Source: Floccifex porci | Lineage (GTDB): Bacteria > Bacillota_I > Bacilli_A > Erysipelotrichales > Erysipelotrichaceae | Length of the DNA: 38,085 nt | Assembly (NCBI RefSeq): GCF_009696175.1 | Contig: NZ_VUMM01000019.1 | Span: 1 to 38,085, forward strand | Direction of reading: 5' to 3' | In this document: piece by piece, positions 7,942-15,710 of the stretch | Numbering within the stretch: the stretch's first letter is position 1 | Layout: every line of letters begins with the position of its first letter | Made by a program: the position numbers and the translations under genes | The notes under the pieces: model-generated | The model's database searches: none | What the model saw: the letters and a program-made list of their open reading frames with translations, nothing else | What the model was told of the DNA's origin: nothing

Positions 7942-8468
7942 AAGAAAAAACTTTAAAATCTCAGATCCTTTATGAAGGTAAAATATTGAATGTATATAAA
8001 GATAAGGTTGAACTGGAAAATGGCAAAGAAGATATTCGTGAATATGTTCATAATGATGGAGGAGTGTGTGTTCTGGCATTAACCGAAAATCAGGAGATCA
8101 TTTTTGTCAAACAGTTTCGATATCCTTTTAAAGAAGTTTTATATGAAATACCAGGAGGACGTAAAGAAAAAGAAGAATCTTTTATTCAGACAGGTTCTCG
8201 TGAACTAAAAGAAGAGACTGGATATGTATCACAGGATGTAAATTATTTTGGTTATTTGTATCCAACTGTTGCTTATTGTTCAGAAGTGATTCATATGGTT
8301 CTGGCAAAGAATTGTCATTATGAAAAACAATGTTTGGATGAAGGAGAGTTTGTTGAAGTGGAACTTATACCTGTTTCTAAAGTAAAAGAGATGATTTTAA
8401 AGAATGAAATCAAAGATGCAAAAACTTTGGTGGCTTTATTGAAATATTTTTCTTTTTATGAAAATTAG
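7938..8468 (+). CDS. Nudix hydrolase, ADP-ribose pyrophosphatase type
   Basis: A 176-residue protein with a complete Nudix box at residues 74-96: Gly74, Glu80, Arg88-Glu89, Glu92-Glu93 and Gly95. The family splits nucleoside diphosphates linked to another group. The length, the N-terminal beta-strand domain and a VKQFRYPF segment before the box are typical of ADP-ribose pyrophosphatases (YqkG/NudF-like). It overlaps the sirtuin by four bases (ATGA), so the pair is likely co-expressed. O-acetyl-ADP-ribose or ADP-ribose from the sirtuin reaction is a reasonable substrate, by inference. A near-perfect promoter follows it, so ilvE is a separate unit. Confidence 0.9.
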   Translation: MKEKTLKSQILYEGKILNVYKDKVELENGKEDIREYVHNDGGVCVLALTENQEIIFVKQFRYPFKEVLYEIPGGRKEKEESFIQTGSRELKEETGYVSQDVNYFGYLYPTVAYCSEVIHMVLAKNCHYEKQCLDEGEFVEVELIPVSKVKEMILKNEIKDAKTLVALLKYFSFYEN

Positions 8469-8488
8469 TTTCAATATTTTCATTGAAA
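8469..8488. promoter_or_regulatory. Palindrome over the ilvE -35 box, possible operator
   Basis: TTTCAAT (8469-8475) and ATTGAAA (8482-8488) form an inverted repeat separated by 6 bases; the right arm contains the -35 box. Its position suits a repressor site. It is only loosely like a CodY box (the centre is too wide), so the regulator is unknown. Confidence 0.35.
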
Positions 8489-8511
8489 AGAATGTAAAGT
8501 AAGAATATAAT
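8483..8511 (+). promoter_or_regulatory. Promoter of ilvE
   Basis: TTGAAA (8483-8488), exactly 17 bases, TATAAT (8506-8511). Predicted start near 8518, giving a leader of about 26 bases with no room for a T-box. Confidence 0.8.
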
Positions 8512-8543
8512 AACAAATAGAATTCGAGAGTGGAGGCGTATTT

Positions 8544-9566
8544 ATGACTAAAGAAATCGATTGGAATAATCTTGGATTTGGATATGTTAAAACAGATTAT
8601 CGTTATGTTTCCAATTATAAAGATGGAAGCTGGGATGAAGGGACATTGACTACAGATGATCAGATCACAATGAGTGAATGTGCCTGTGTACTTCAATATG
8701 CACAAACATGTTTTGAAGGTTTAAAAGCTTATACAACAGCAAATGGAGATATTGTTGTATTTAGACCGGATCTAAACGCAGAACGTTTACAGTCTTCCTG
8801 TGCGGGATTAGAAATCCCAGTAGTACCAAAAGAAAAATTTTTAGATGCCATTCATCAGGTTGTAAAGGCAAATAAAGATTTTGTTCCTCCTTATGGAACA
8901 GGAGCTACTTTATACATTCGTCCATATGTATTTGGTAAAAATGCAGTCATTGGTGTAAAACCGGCTGATGAATATGAATTCCGTGTATTTGTTACACCAG
9001 TAGGGCCTTATTTTAAAGGAGGAGTAAAACCTATCACAATTCGTGTCAGTGATGTAGACCGTGCAGCACCTAGAGGAACCGGAAATATTAAAGCGGGATT
9101 AAATTATGCGATGAGTTTACATAATATCGTAGATGCTCACAATAAAGGATTTGACGAAAATATGTATTTAGATCCACAGACACGTACAAAAGTTGAAGAA
9201 ACCGGAGGAGCAAACTTCCTGTTTGTCACAAAAGATGGAACGGTTGTTACCCCAAAATCAAATAGTATTTTACCTTCTATTACACGTCGTTCTTTATTAT
9301 ATGTAGCACAGCACTATTGTGGATTAAAGGTCGAAGAAAGAGAAGTTTACTTTGATGAAGTAAAAGACTTTGCGGAATGTGGATTGTGTGGCACAGCAGC
9401 TGTTATTTCTCCAGTTGGAAAAATTGTAGATCATGGAAAAGAAATTCTATTCCCAAGCGGAATGGAAGAAATGGGACCTGTTATTTCAAAATTAAGAGAA
9501 ACTTTAACAGGTATTCAAATGGGTACAATTGAAGCACCAGAAGGTTGGATCCAGGTAATTAAATAA
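8544..9566 (+). CDS. ilvE: Branched-chain amino acid aminotransferase
   Basis: PLP enzyme of fold type IV that interconverts Leu, Ile or Val with their 2-oxo acids using 2-oxoglutarate/glutamate. 340 residues, the length of the bacterial BCAT group related to eukaryotic BCATs. Marker segments are CFEGLKAY (57-63), FRPDLNAERL, TLYIRPYVFG, GNIKAGLNYA with the PLP lysine at about residue 183, and EETGGANFLFV. GGAGG precedes the ATG. It stands alone without other ilv or leu genes, so catabolic or salvage use is as likely as biosynthesis. It ends in a shared terminator with the convergent surface-protein gene. Confidence 0.95.
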   Translation: MTKEIDWNNLGFGYVKTDYRYVSNYKDGSWDEGTLTTDDQITMSECACVLQYAQTCFEGLKAYTTANGDIVVFRPDLNAERLQSSCAGLEIPVVPKEKFLDAIHQVVKANKDFVPPYGTGATLYIRPYVFGKNAVIGVKPADEYEFRVFVTPVGPYFKGGVKPITIRVSDVDRAAPRGTGNIKAGLNYAMSLHNIVDAHNKGFDENMYLDPQTRTKVEETGGANFLFVTKDGTVVTPKSNSILPSITRRSLLYVAQHYCGLKVEEREVYFDEVKDFAECGLCGTAAVISPVGKIVDHGKEILFPSGMEEMGPVISKLRETLTGIQMGTIEAPEGWIQVIK

Positions 9567-9592
9567 GAAGGATGGTTAAATCCTTCTTATTT
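9561..9592. terminator. Bidirectional terminator between ilvE and the surface protein gene
   Basis: AAATAAGAAGGAT (9561-9573) pairs with ATCCTTCTTATTT (9580-9592), 13 bp with a 6-base loop. It includes the stop codons of both convergent genes (9564-9566 plus, 9576-9578 minus). Confidence 0.85.
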
Positions 9593-11396
9593 TTCTTATA
9601 AATAAAACAATCAAAAGGAAAGATACCGATGAGATAGCGATATAAAAACCTGTATGCAGGTCAAAACCTGTTAGCGGAACGATTATTTTCTGATCTTTCA
9701 TAATGATTTCATCTGTATCTTCATTTACAGTGAAATGAATATCTTCTGCTTTCTGGTATCCATCAGGTGCTTTTAATTCACATAAAGTATATTCTTCATT
9801 CAGAATCAGATTTTTAATTGTGTGTGGATCTGTATCAGAAATCCATGTTTCGATTTCATTTCCATCTTTGTCCAGAATCGATAAAGTGGCTCCTTTTACA
9901 GGCTGATTGTTTTCATCTGTTTTTTTGATGTCAATGTCTTTTGTTTTTAGATTAACCATAGTAATGCATTGACTTTTATCAGCAATAAACTGAATATCTT
10001 CACCTTTTATATAAGAAGGCAAAGCCTGTTCTTCATGTAAAGTATAAGTCTGATTCCATTTTAAATTAGATATTGGATGAATGGTTTCATATCCGTATTC
10101 ATCTATATGATAAGTAATTCCATCTATCTTGTACAGGATACCTTCCTCTGTAACAATAAAATTATCAAAAGATTCTTTATTTTTCAGTCTTTCTGTCTCT
10201 TCTTTAGACAAATCAACAATTTTTTTGCCTGTAATCCATTCATCAATCACTTCTCCATCTGAATTTAAAACCTGTAAATGTACATCACGTACTGGATTTT
10301 TGAACTGATCGCTTTTATACACAAAAATCTGATGATTGATCAGATGAATCTGCTTTAAAGAGTCTATATTCTTAATGGTAAAGGAAATGGGATCACTGCA
10401 GATATAACCTTCGGCTGCTTGTTCTTCAATTAAAGTATAAGTCTGGTTTTTTAATAAATTGGATACAACATAACTTTGATTTTCACTGATCCACTTATCA
10501 ACTGTATTTCCACTTTCGTCTACAATTTTTAAAGATGTACCTGGAATATAATTTCCACTTTCATCTACTTTATGAATTTGTGCTTTACCTGTGGCAATGG
10601 AAACATTTATTTTTACATTATTGGGAATGGATTTTTCTAGAGAAAGGACATTTTGAGAAGTATTTGAAATATAGACTGTAGAAGAAAGGGCTTCATCTGA
10701 AGAATAAAAACAATCAAAAGATAATGAACCTTCCGGATTGTCTCCTGGTTCTAACCATACTGTCAGAGAATTTCCTTCTTTCAGATAATGTATACCATTG
10801 TTTTCTTTTTCAATATAGTGTTCAAAAACGTTGGATGAATCCAGTAAAGTGATTGAATTCTCTTTGCCATATCCATCAAGTAAAACATCATTTGTTTCAA
10901 AACAGACAGGTGTTTTCATAATCTGAATATTCTGATTCACCTGATCCATTTTAGCTTGTATATCGCTGTGATAAGTAAAGTTTGATACACTTTGATCCAG
11001 CAGTTTCCATAATAAGATCTGACAAGCCAGATCCATTTCATTGGATGGATCCTTTTGAATCCCAAGTGCATAGATCCATCCCGCTTCCTGACACAGTGAA
11101 GGAGAATAGATACTTTCCATAGACATTGCCTGATAGTCACTGGCACCATTTAATGCACTTACATTAGGTTCTACGCAATGAACCGCTTTACTTCCAATGT
11201 GAATCTGTCCATACAGATCAATAATCTGATTTCCTGTCACATTGTCTGTGTAATAAACTTTCCATTTTTCAGGCACTGTTTGTGGACTGCTTCCATAAGG
11301 GTAGGTTACCTGAATACTTGTTTGTCCATATATTGATGATGGAAACAGGCACAAACAGAATAAGATTGATAATAAAATGTGTTTGAATTTTTTCAT
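9576..11396 (-). CDS. Wall-anchored thioester-domain / CnaB-repeat surface protein
   Basis: A 606-residue pilin- or adhesin-like protein. Residues 1-24 are a signal peptide. A probable thioester domain follows: the HCVEP motif (Cys74) and ACQILLW (Gln126) match the Cys and Gln that form an internal thioester able to bond covalently to host targets. A beta-rich linker leads to three CnaB/SpaA-type domains at about 271-355, 356-483 and 486-572. Each opens with a Lys-containing strand and closes with a YTL-E motif (YTLIEE, YTLHEE, YTLCE), the residues used for isopeptide cross-links. The C-terminus is VPLTG (573-577), one hydrophobic segment and RKIRRI: a sortase signal with Val instead of the usual Leu. 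No sortase or other pilin gene is adjacent. AGGAGGTG precedes the ATG. Confidence 0.85.
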   Translation of the reverse strand: MKKFKHILLSILFCLCLFPSSIYGQTSIQVTYPYGSSPQTVPEKWKVYYTDNVTGNQIIDLYGQIHIGSKAVHCVEPNVSALNGASDYQAMSMESIYSPSLCQEAGWIYALGIQKDPSNEMDLACQILLWKLLDQSVSNFTYHSDIQAKMDQVNQNIQIMKTPVCFETNDVLLDGYGKENSITLLDSSNVFEHYIEKENNGIHYLKEGNSLTVWLEPGDNPEGSLSFDCFYSSDEALSSTVYISNTSQNVLSLEKSIPNNVKINVSIATGKAQIHKVDESGNYIPGTSLKIVDESGNTVDKWISENQSYVVSNLLKNQTYTLIEEQAAEGYICSDPISFTIKNIDSLKQIHLINHQIFVYKSDQFKNPVRDVHLQVLNSDGEVIDEWITGKKIVDLSKEETERLKNKESFDNFIVTEEGILYKIDGITYHIDEYGYETIHPISNLKWNQTYTLHEEQALPSYIKGEDIQFIADKSQCITMVNLKTKDIDIKKTDENNQPVKGATLSILDKDGNEIETWISDTDPHTIKNLILNEEYTLCELKAPDGYQKAEDIHFTVNEDTDEIIMKDQKIIVPLTGFDLHTGFYIAISSVSFLLIVLFIRKIRRI

Positions 11397-11559
11397 TCTG
11401 ACACCTCCTATTAGTATTTATTCGTATAAAATTTAAAAAAGGAAAAAGAAATATTCAAAAATAGAAAGTATAAAGTATAAAAGTTGATTTTTTAAGAAAA
11501 ATACAATAAAGTTATATTAAATAATACATTTGAGAGTATAATGATTAAAGGTAGGTATT

Positions 11560-12801
11560 ATGTGGAAGTATTATAGTAAAACACATCTAAAAATAATTGG
11601 AATTACATTTGCGATAGGACTTGCGATTATGATGGTTACATTTTCCCAGAGTCAGGGAATTTATGCCGAAATTTTTCCCGAAGAAATTGTAGATTTTATG
11701 TATTCAAATGTTGTGGTCACTTATCTGTTGGGTGGTTTTTCTTTAGCTGGTTTAGCTAATGCGATATTATTGATTCAATATATTATGAAAAAATGGGCTT
11801 TTGGGATTTTTATTATTCTTGCGGTTCTGATTTTATCTCCGGATGTAATATCTGTTGTAGGTGTTTTCAGTCTGATTCCGAGTGTCATTTTTTCAATTTA
11901 TGGATTATATACTTTAAATAAATCAAATAAAGAAATCCTTCAAAAAGAAGGGATGACTTCTGAAAAGGATGTTTTAGATATTTATAAACAAAGACATAAT
12001 CTTCTGGAAGAATATAAGTCATTTGCTCAGATGTGTCGAAAAAATGTTCAAAAAATATCAGCTATTTATGCTTTAGGAGTCATTGCGGTTATTTTTGTTT
12101 TATTATTCATGAGCAATCTGATTTTGATTGTGATAGCGATTTTCTTCTTTACATATACATTTAATATGCTGGCAAGATACCGGGTTTCCAGTTTTTTACC
12201 AATCACAAGCTTATTATATGAAAAATGCGATCCTGAAGCGTGTGCATCTGCAATTCTTTATTATTCTATGCAGAATAATCGTTTTAATCTAACAAATCAA
12301 ACGTTATTTGCACAATGTCTTCTTTATATGGATGATGCAGACCTCGCAAAGAAAGCACTAGCAACTTTCCCTTTAAAAGATGAAGCAAGTATTCTTTCTT
12401 ATTATTCCATTATGGCTTATGTATATTATCTTTTAAAAGATGAGGATAAATTAAATGAGTGTAAACAGGAAGCTGGAAAAGTTCGTTTAAATATGGGAGC
12501 TGTGGGAGTGAATATTCAATCTCAGGATATCGCATCCATTCAGAATAAAATTGATCTGATGAATGGCGACTTTAATACATGTCGTAAATATTATTTACAA
12601 GCTTTCCAAAGAGCTCAATTTCCATTTCAGAAAGTGGATGCAGCTTATTATATTGGATTGATTTCCTTTGTAGAAGAAGATTATGTCGTTGCAAAAACGT
12701 ATCTGGAAAAAGTTATTCAGATAGGAAATAAGATGCATTTTGTATCAAAAGCAGAACATTATCTTTCAAAAATTAATGATATGAATTTAGAAGAATCATA
12801 G
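11560..12801 (+). CDS. Multi-pass membrane protein with a C-terminal TPR-like domain
   Basis: No family recognised. 413 residues. The N-terminal part has about four hydrophobic segments (residues 10-30, 55-75, 82-97, 98-117), then a charged helical linker (about 120-160), and two more membrane segments at about 165-205. The last 200 residues are soluble alpha-helices resembling tetratricopeptide repeats, with Ala/Leu/Tyr spacing as in AAYYIGLISFVEEDYVVAKTY. This suggests a membrane-tethered scaffold; no enzyme motif was seen. A TATAAT at 11537-11542 is a possible -10, without a convincing -35. Its stop codon sits in a hairpin shared with the convergent gene. Confidence 0.7.
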   Translation: MWKYYSKTHLKIIGITFAIGLAIMMVTFSQSQGIYAEIFPEEIVDFMYSNVVVTYLLGGFSLAGLANAILLIQYIMKKWAFGIFIILAVLILSPDVISVVGVFSLIPSVIFSIYGLYTLNKSNKEILQKEGMTSEKDVLDIYKQRHNLLEEYKSFAQMCRKNVQKISAIYALGVIAVIFVLLFMSNLILIVIAIFFFTYTFNMLARYRVSSFLPITSLLYEKCDPEACASAILYYSMQNNRFNLTNQTLFAQCLLYMDDADLAKKALATFPLKDEASILSYYSIMAYVYYLLKDEDKLNECKQEAGKVRLNMGAVGVNIQSQDIASIQNKIDLMNGDFNTCRKYYLQAFQRAQFPFQKVDAAYYIGLISFVEEDYVVAKTYLEKVIQIGNKMHFVSKAEHYLSKINDMNLEES

Positions 12802-12816
12802 TGGATTCTTCTTTTT
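12789..12816. terminator. Bidirectional terminator between two membrane protein genes
   Basis: AGAAGAATC (12789-12797) pairs with GATTCTTCT (12804-12812) and is followed by T. The coding regions overlap by 6 bases here (12796-12801), so both stop codons fall in the hairpin. Confidence 0.75.
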
Positions 12817-13335
12817 ATTTGTCCAGATAAACAAGAATATATTCATTCCATATGTAAAAAAGATTTCACAGATTGATGTGATATGATCTAAAACCAGCAT
12901 AATAAATAGACTGATCATTAGAATCATTAAAAAAATAAAACATTCTTTTTGATATATAAAATAATATTTTGAAAAAATATATATCCATTCTATGATAAAA
13001 CCTATAATACAGATTCCTGCAATCCATACATGTAAATTATTCGTCCAGTTTTTTAAGCCATCCTGGTATGGAAATACGATTGAAATAGTCATACCAATAT
13101 GAATTAAAGCATGAAGAAATGAATGATAAGGAAGCTTACAGGAATCAAAAATAATCTTTGAATAATAATACAGACCAAAAACAGAACTGATTGTCCATAA
13201 ACATAAATAAAAAGGATGACCTAAGACATTTCCTATGTAGGTCTGATTATAAACAAATACATCTGTATAATAAAATGCCATGAAGTTTACGAGTAATTCA
13301 ATCAATAAAATATGTACCCATTTAAAATATTTCAT
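12796..13335 (-). CDS. Integral membrane protein of unknown function
   Basis: No family recognised. 179 residues, nearly all hydrophobic, with about five or six membrane helices rich in Ile, Phe and Tyr, and a short basic C-terminus (TNKKKNPL). Several His and Trp residues lie at helix ends (KWVHILL, FLHALIHIG, NLHVWIAG), which could point to a small-ligand or metal role, but this is speculation. It is divergent from the type VII-like operon, with only about 70 bases between the starts, so it shares the operon's control region. Convergent with the TPR membrane protein. Confidence 0.6.
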   Translation of the reverse strand: MKYFKWVHILLIELLVNFMAFYYTDVFVYNQTYIGNVLGHPFYLCLWTISSVFGLYYYSKIIFDSCKLPYHSFLHALIHIGMTISIVFPYQDGLKNWTNNLHVWIAGICIIGFIIEWIYIFSKYYFIYQKECFIFLMILMISLFIMLVLDHITSICEIFFTYGMNIFLFIWTNKKKNPL

Positions 13336-13339
13336 ATAA

Positions 13340-13391
13340 AAATTTTATCGAAATTTTATCGTTTTTCAATAATTAATCGAATATATATAAT
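13340..13391 (+). promoter_or_regulatory. Control region of the type VII-like operon
   Basis: An 11-base unit AAATTTTATCG occurs twice head to tail (13340-13350, 13351-13361). It is followed by TTTTCA (13363-13368), a 17-base spacer and TATAAT (13386-13391). The direct repeat touching the -35 box looks like a binding site for a regulator that sits on one face of the DNA. A start seven bases after the -10 (13398) would leave out the GGAGGG at 13392-13397, so the real promoter may use an upstream -10. Confidence 0.45.
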
Positions 13392-13404
13392 GGAGGGTAG
13401 CTAA

Positions 13405-14355
13405 ATGCAAGATTGGATACATGAACTGTATAGAGATTCAAACAATATTCTTGTTGAGTTAAATAAAAAAGAATGTCTCGACATTGAAATCTTTCAAAGA
13501 ATGGCAAATGATTGTTTCTGTCTGCAATGTGTTCTGCAGGATAAAGAAAAGGCAAGAATTCTTTACTCGATTCAAAACAAAGTATCTTTACATGATTTTA
13601 TAAGCCAATATGTATTTGAAAAAGAAGAAGGATACCAGTTTCTGATTCATTTAATGGAAAGTGCAATTGCCATCAATCGAAATAAACCGGTCTATTTTCA
13701 TCCAAAAGCTATATTTTTAGATGAACATGGAGAAAATTTTTATTTTATGGTGATTCCAATTTCTTTACAGGAATGGATGTTTACCACAAATCAGATTAAA
13801 GAATGGATTGAATATCTTTATAAAAATATACAAACAACCACTGCCTTCGAAATACCAGGATATTTGATTCGTTTTCTAAACTGTAAAGAATTTTCTCTTC
13901 CTAATCTGATACTGGGTTTAAAGAATCTTCAGCAGTTGTACCATCCAAAACGATTTTCTTTCTTGAAAAAGAAAAAAGAATCTTCTTTTCGTGTACAGGA
14001 AGCCATTCATCCACTTTATATTGAAGAAATAAAAGAAGAAGTATCGGATAATCAGACTCGAATTTTAGGCATGACAATGGAAGAGAAGGCATATGTAGAA
14101 ATACATCGTAAGATGTATGAATTAAGTGAAACGACTTTAATTGGACGATCTTTTGGATGTGACATTCAGCTTAAAGAAGAAGAGGTATCTTTAACGCATT
14201 GTAAAATTGTATGTGAGAATCATCGTTATTATATACAGGATTTAAAAAGTTCAAATGGGACCTTTTTAAATGGAAAACGTGTACAAAGAAAAATGCGTCT
14301 GAAGGATGGTATGGAAATTCAAATTGCGAATGTTAAATTTGTATTTCATCAATGA
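13405..14355 (+). CDS. FHA-domain protein of the type VII-like locus (DUF6382 + FHA)
   Basis: Cytoplasmic, 316 residues, first gene of the operon. Residues 1-180 look like the DUF6382 domain found in front of FHA domains in clostridial proteins. The pattern SLHDFIS, then FHPKAIFLDE, then FYFMVIPI also resembles the cut-down kinase fold of EssB proteins. A basic linker (186-200) leads to a C-terminal FHA domain (about 230-316) with the phosphothreonine-binding residues Gly247-Arg248-Ser249, Ser262-x-x-His265 and SSNGT (282-286). It should bind a phosphorylated partner. The kinase-like protein encoded next (4-base ATGA overlap) is the obvious candidate to modify that partner. GGAGGG precedes the ATG. 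Confidence 0.85.
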   Translation: MQDWIHELYRDSNNILVELNKKECLDIEIFQRMANDCFCLQCVLQDKEKARILYSIQNKVSLHDFISQYVFEKEEGYQFLIHLMESAIAINRNKPVYFHPKAIFLDEHGENFYFMVIPISLQEWMFTTNQIKEWIEYLYKNIQTTTAFEIPGYLIRFLNCKEFSLPNLILGLKNLQQLYHPKRFSFLKKKKESSFRVQEAIHPLYIEEIKEEVSDNQTRILGMTMEEKAYVEIHRKMYELSETTLIGRSFGCDIQLKEEEVSLTHCKIVCENHRYYIQDLKSSNGTFLNGKRVQRKMRLKDGMEIQIANVKFVFHQ

Positions 14356-15707
14356 TGAATAATCGATATGTTTCTATCTGTACACTAAAAGTAAATGATT
14401 TTTCTCGCTGTGATATCGTTCAGGATCAATTTACAGGAAGAAACTGTATCAGTAAAACAGTTCTTTTAAATTCCGATCCCGTTTATATTCACCAGTTTCG
14501 TATGGAAATTCAGGTATTATCTTTGATACAGCATCCTTTTATGCCTCAAATTATAGATGTATATGAAACAAAGGATTCTCTTGTACTGATTGAAAATAAG
14601 ATTCCTGGAATCTCTTTAAATCAATGGAAACAGGAACATCCAGTATTAAAATATTTAATTCGAGATTATTTGCTGATACAGGCTATGAATCGATTTGAAT
14701 ATTTACATTCTCTTGATATTTTATACATTGATATCAAAGAAGAAAATTTCATGATACATCGTAATCATCTCTATTTAATTGATTTTAATTCCTGCACTTA
14801 CAATCATTCCAGTTATGTTTCTTTTGCATCCTATTCTAATGCATCTCCAGAATTAAAAAACACAGAATCCAAAGATAGAACCAGTGATATTTATGCGTTT
14901 GGTACATTCATGAAAACGTTCTATTTTACGAATCCTTTCATCATACGCACTTGTTTAAATAAAGAATCAAAAAAACGATTTTCATCTTTTTCAAGTTTAA
15001 AAATAGCCTTTATTATAAGAAAATTCATAACAATTCTAATTTCTATATTTCTGTCTGCTATACTTTTATTTGTTGTGAATCAAAGAAAGGAGGACATTCT
15101 TTTACAGGCTTATTTAAAAGATCCTCAAAATCAGATTTTGTTTCTAAATGCTTATGAGAAAGATTTAAAGAAACAGAAAGGAAATCAGACTGAAAAAATT
15201 CAAATGAATTTATACCAGTGGATCGAAAAAGGATTTATAAAAGACTGTTTAAAAAATTCAAAGATCAGTTACTATTTAATGAAACAGGCGATTCTTTCTC
15301 AAAATGATATGTACTGTCAATATTTTCTGGAAAACATACCAGAAGATATTTTAAATCAATATCCAGAAACCGTTTCTTTTATGAGACAGATCAAAAGGTT
15401 ATCCGCATCTTTTGCCCAGAAATATTTAGTGTATGTATATGAAAGTAAAGACATTGATTTATTGTCTGTTTATATGTCGTTACTCATTTCCAGTCAGATT
15501 ATTCTGGATGATTGTGAACTTCTATATAAGATCAATTGTGAGATTAAAGAAGATCAGGTGGAATTTGAACCATGTGCCATTCAATATCTGCAATATTGTC
15601 TGTTCTTAATAAGTGAAGATCATCCATGCCCTCCCATTCCTGGTTTATATCAGAAATCAGATCAATTTCAGATACACCAATTAATTCAATACATCGAAAG
15701 GATATAA
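14352..15707 (+). CDS. Membrane-anchored Ser/Thr kinase-like protein with EssB topology
   Basis: 451 residues. Residues 1-215 have a protein-kinase plan: a candidate lysine Lys35, helix-C Glu52, a catalytic loop IDIKEEN (Asp127, Lys129, Asn132), the metal-binding Asp144 in IDFN, a SPE element (165-167), SDIYAFG (Asp179) and a closing Arg209. Deviations are the loss of the Gly-rich loop, HRD read as YID and DFG read as DFN, so activity is uncertain. One membrane helix follows (about 221-243), then a 205-residue helical region expected outside the cell. Size and order match EssB/YukC, a pseudokinase of the classical type VII system, but more catalytic residues are kept here. Translation is coupled to the FHA gene; no separate binding site is seen. 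Confidence 0.8.
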   Translation: MMNNRYVSICTLKVNDFSRCDIVQDQFTGRNCISKTVLLNSDPVYIHQFRMEIQVLSLIQHPFMPQIIDVYETKDSLVLIENKIPGISLNQWKQEHPVLKYLIRDYLLIQAMNRFEYLHSLDILYIDIKEENFMIHRNHLYLIDFNSCTYNHSSYVSFASYSNASPELKNTESKDRTSDIYAFGTFMKTFYFTNPFIIRTCLNKESKKRFSSFSSLKIAFIIRKFITILISIFLSAILLFVVNQRKEDILLQAYLKDPQNQILFLNAYEKDLKKQKGNQTEKIQMNLYQWIEKGFIKDCLKNSKISYYLMKQAILSQNDMYCQYFLENIPEDILNQYPETVSFMRQIKRLSASFAQKYLVYVYESKDIDLLSVYMSLLISSQIILDDCELLYKINCEIKEDQVEFEPCAIQYLQYCLFLISEDHPCPPIPGLYQKSDQFQIHQLIQYIERI

Positions 15708-15710
15708 ATT

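Noticed and set aside
8469-8488. CodY box at the ilvE promoter
   Set aside because: The CodY consensus needs a tighter centre; the match here has two extra bases between the arms, so it is listed only as a palindrome.
8469-8511. T-box or riboswitch before ilvE
   Set aside because: The leader is only about 26 bases from the predicted start, too short for a T-box; only a small palindrome is present.
13340-13361. CRISPR or longer repeat array
   Set aside because: Only two adjacent copies of an 11-base unit occur; there are no spacers or cas genes.
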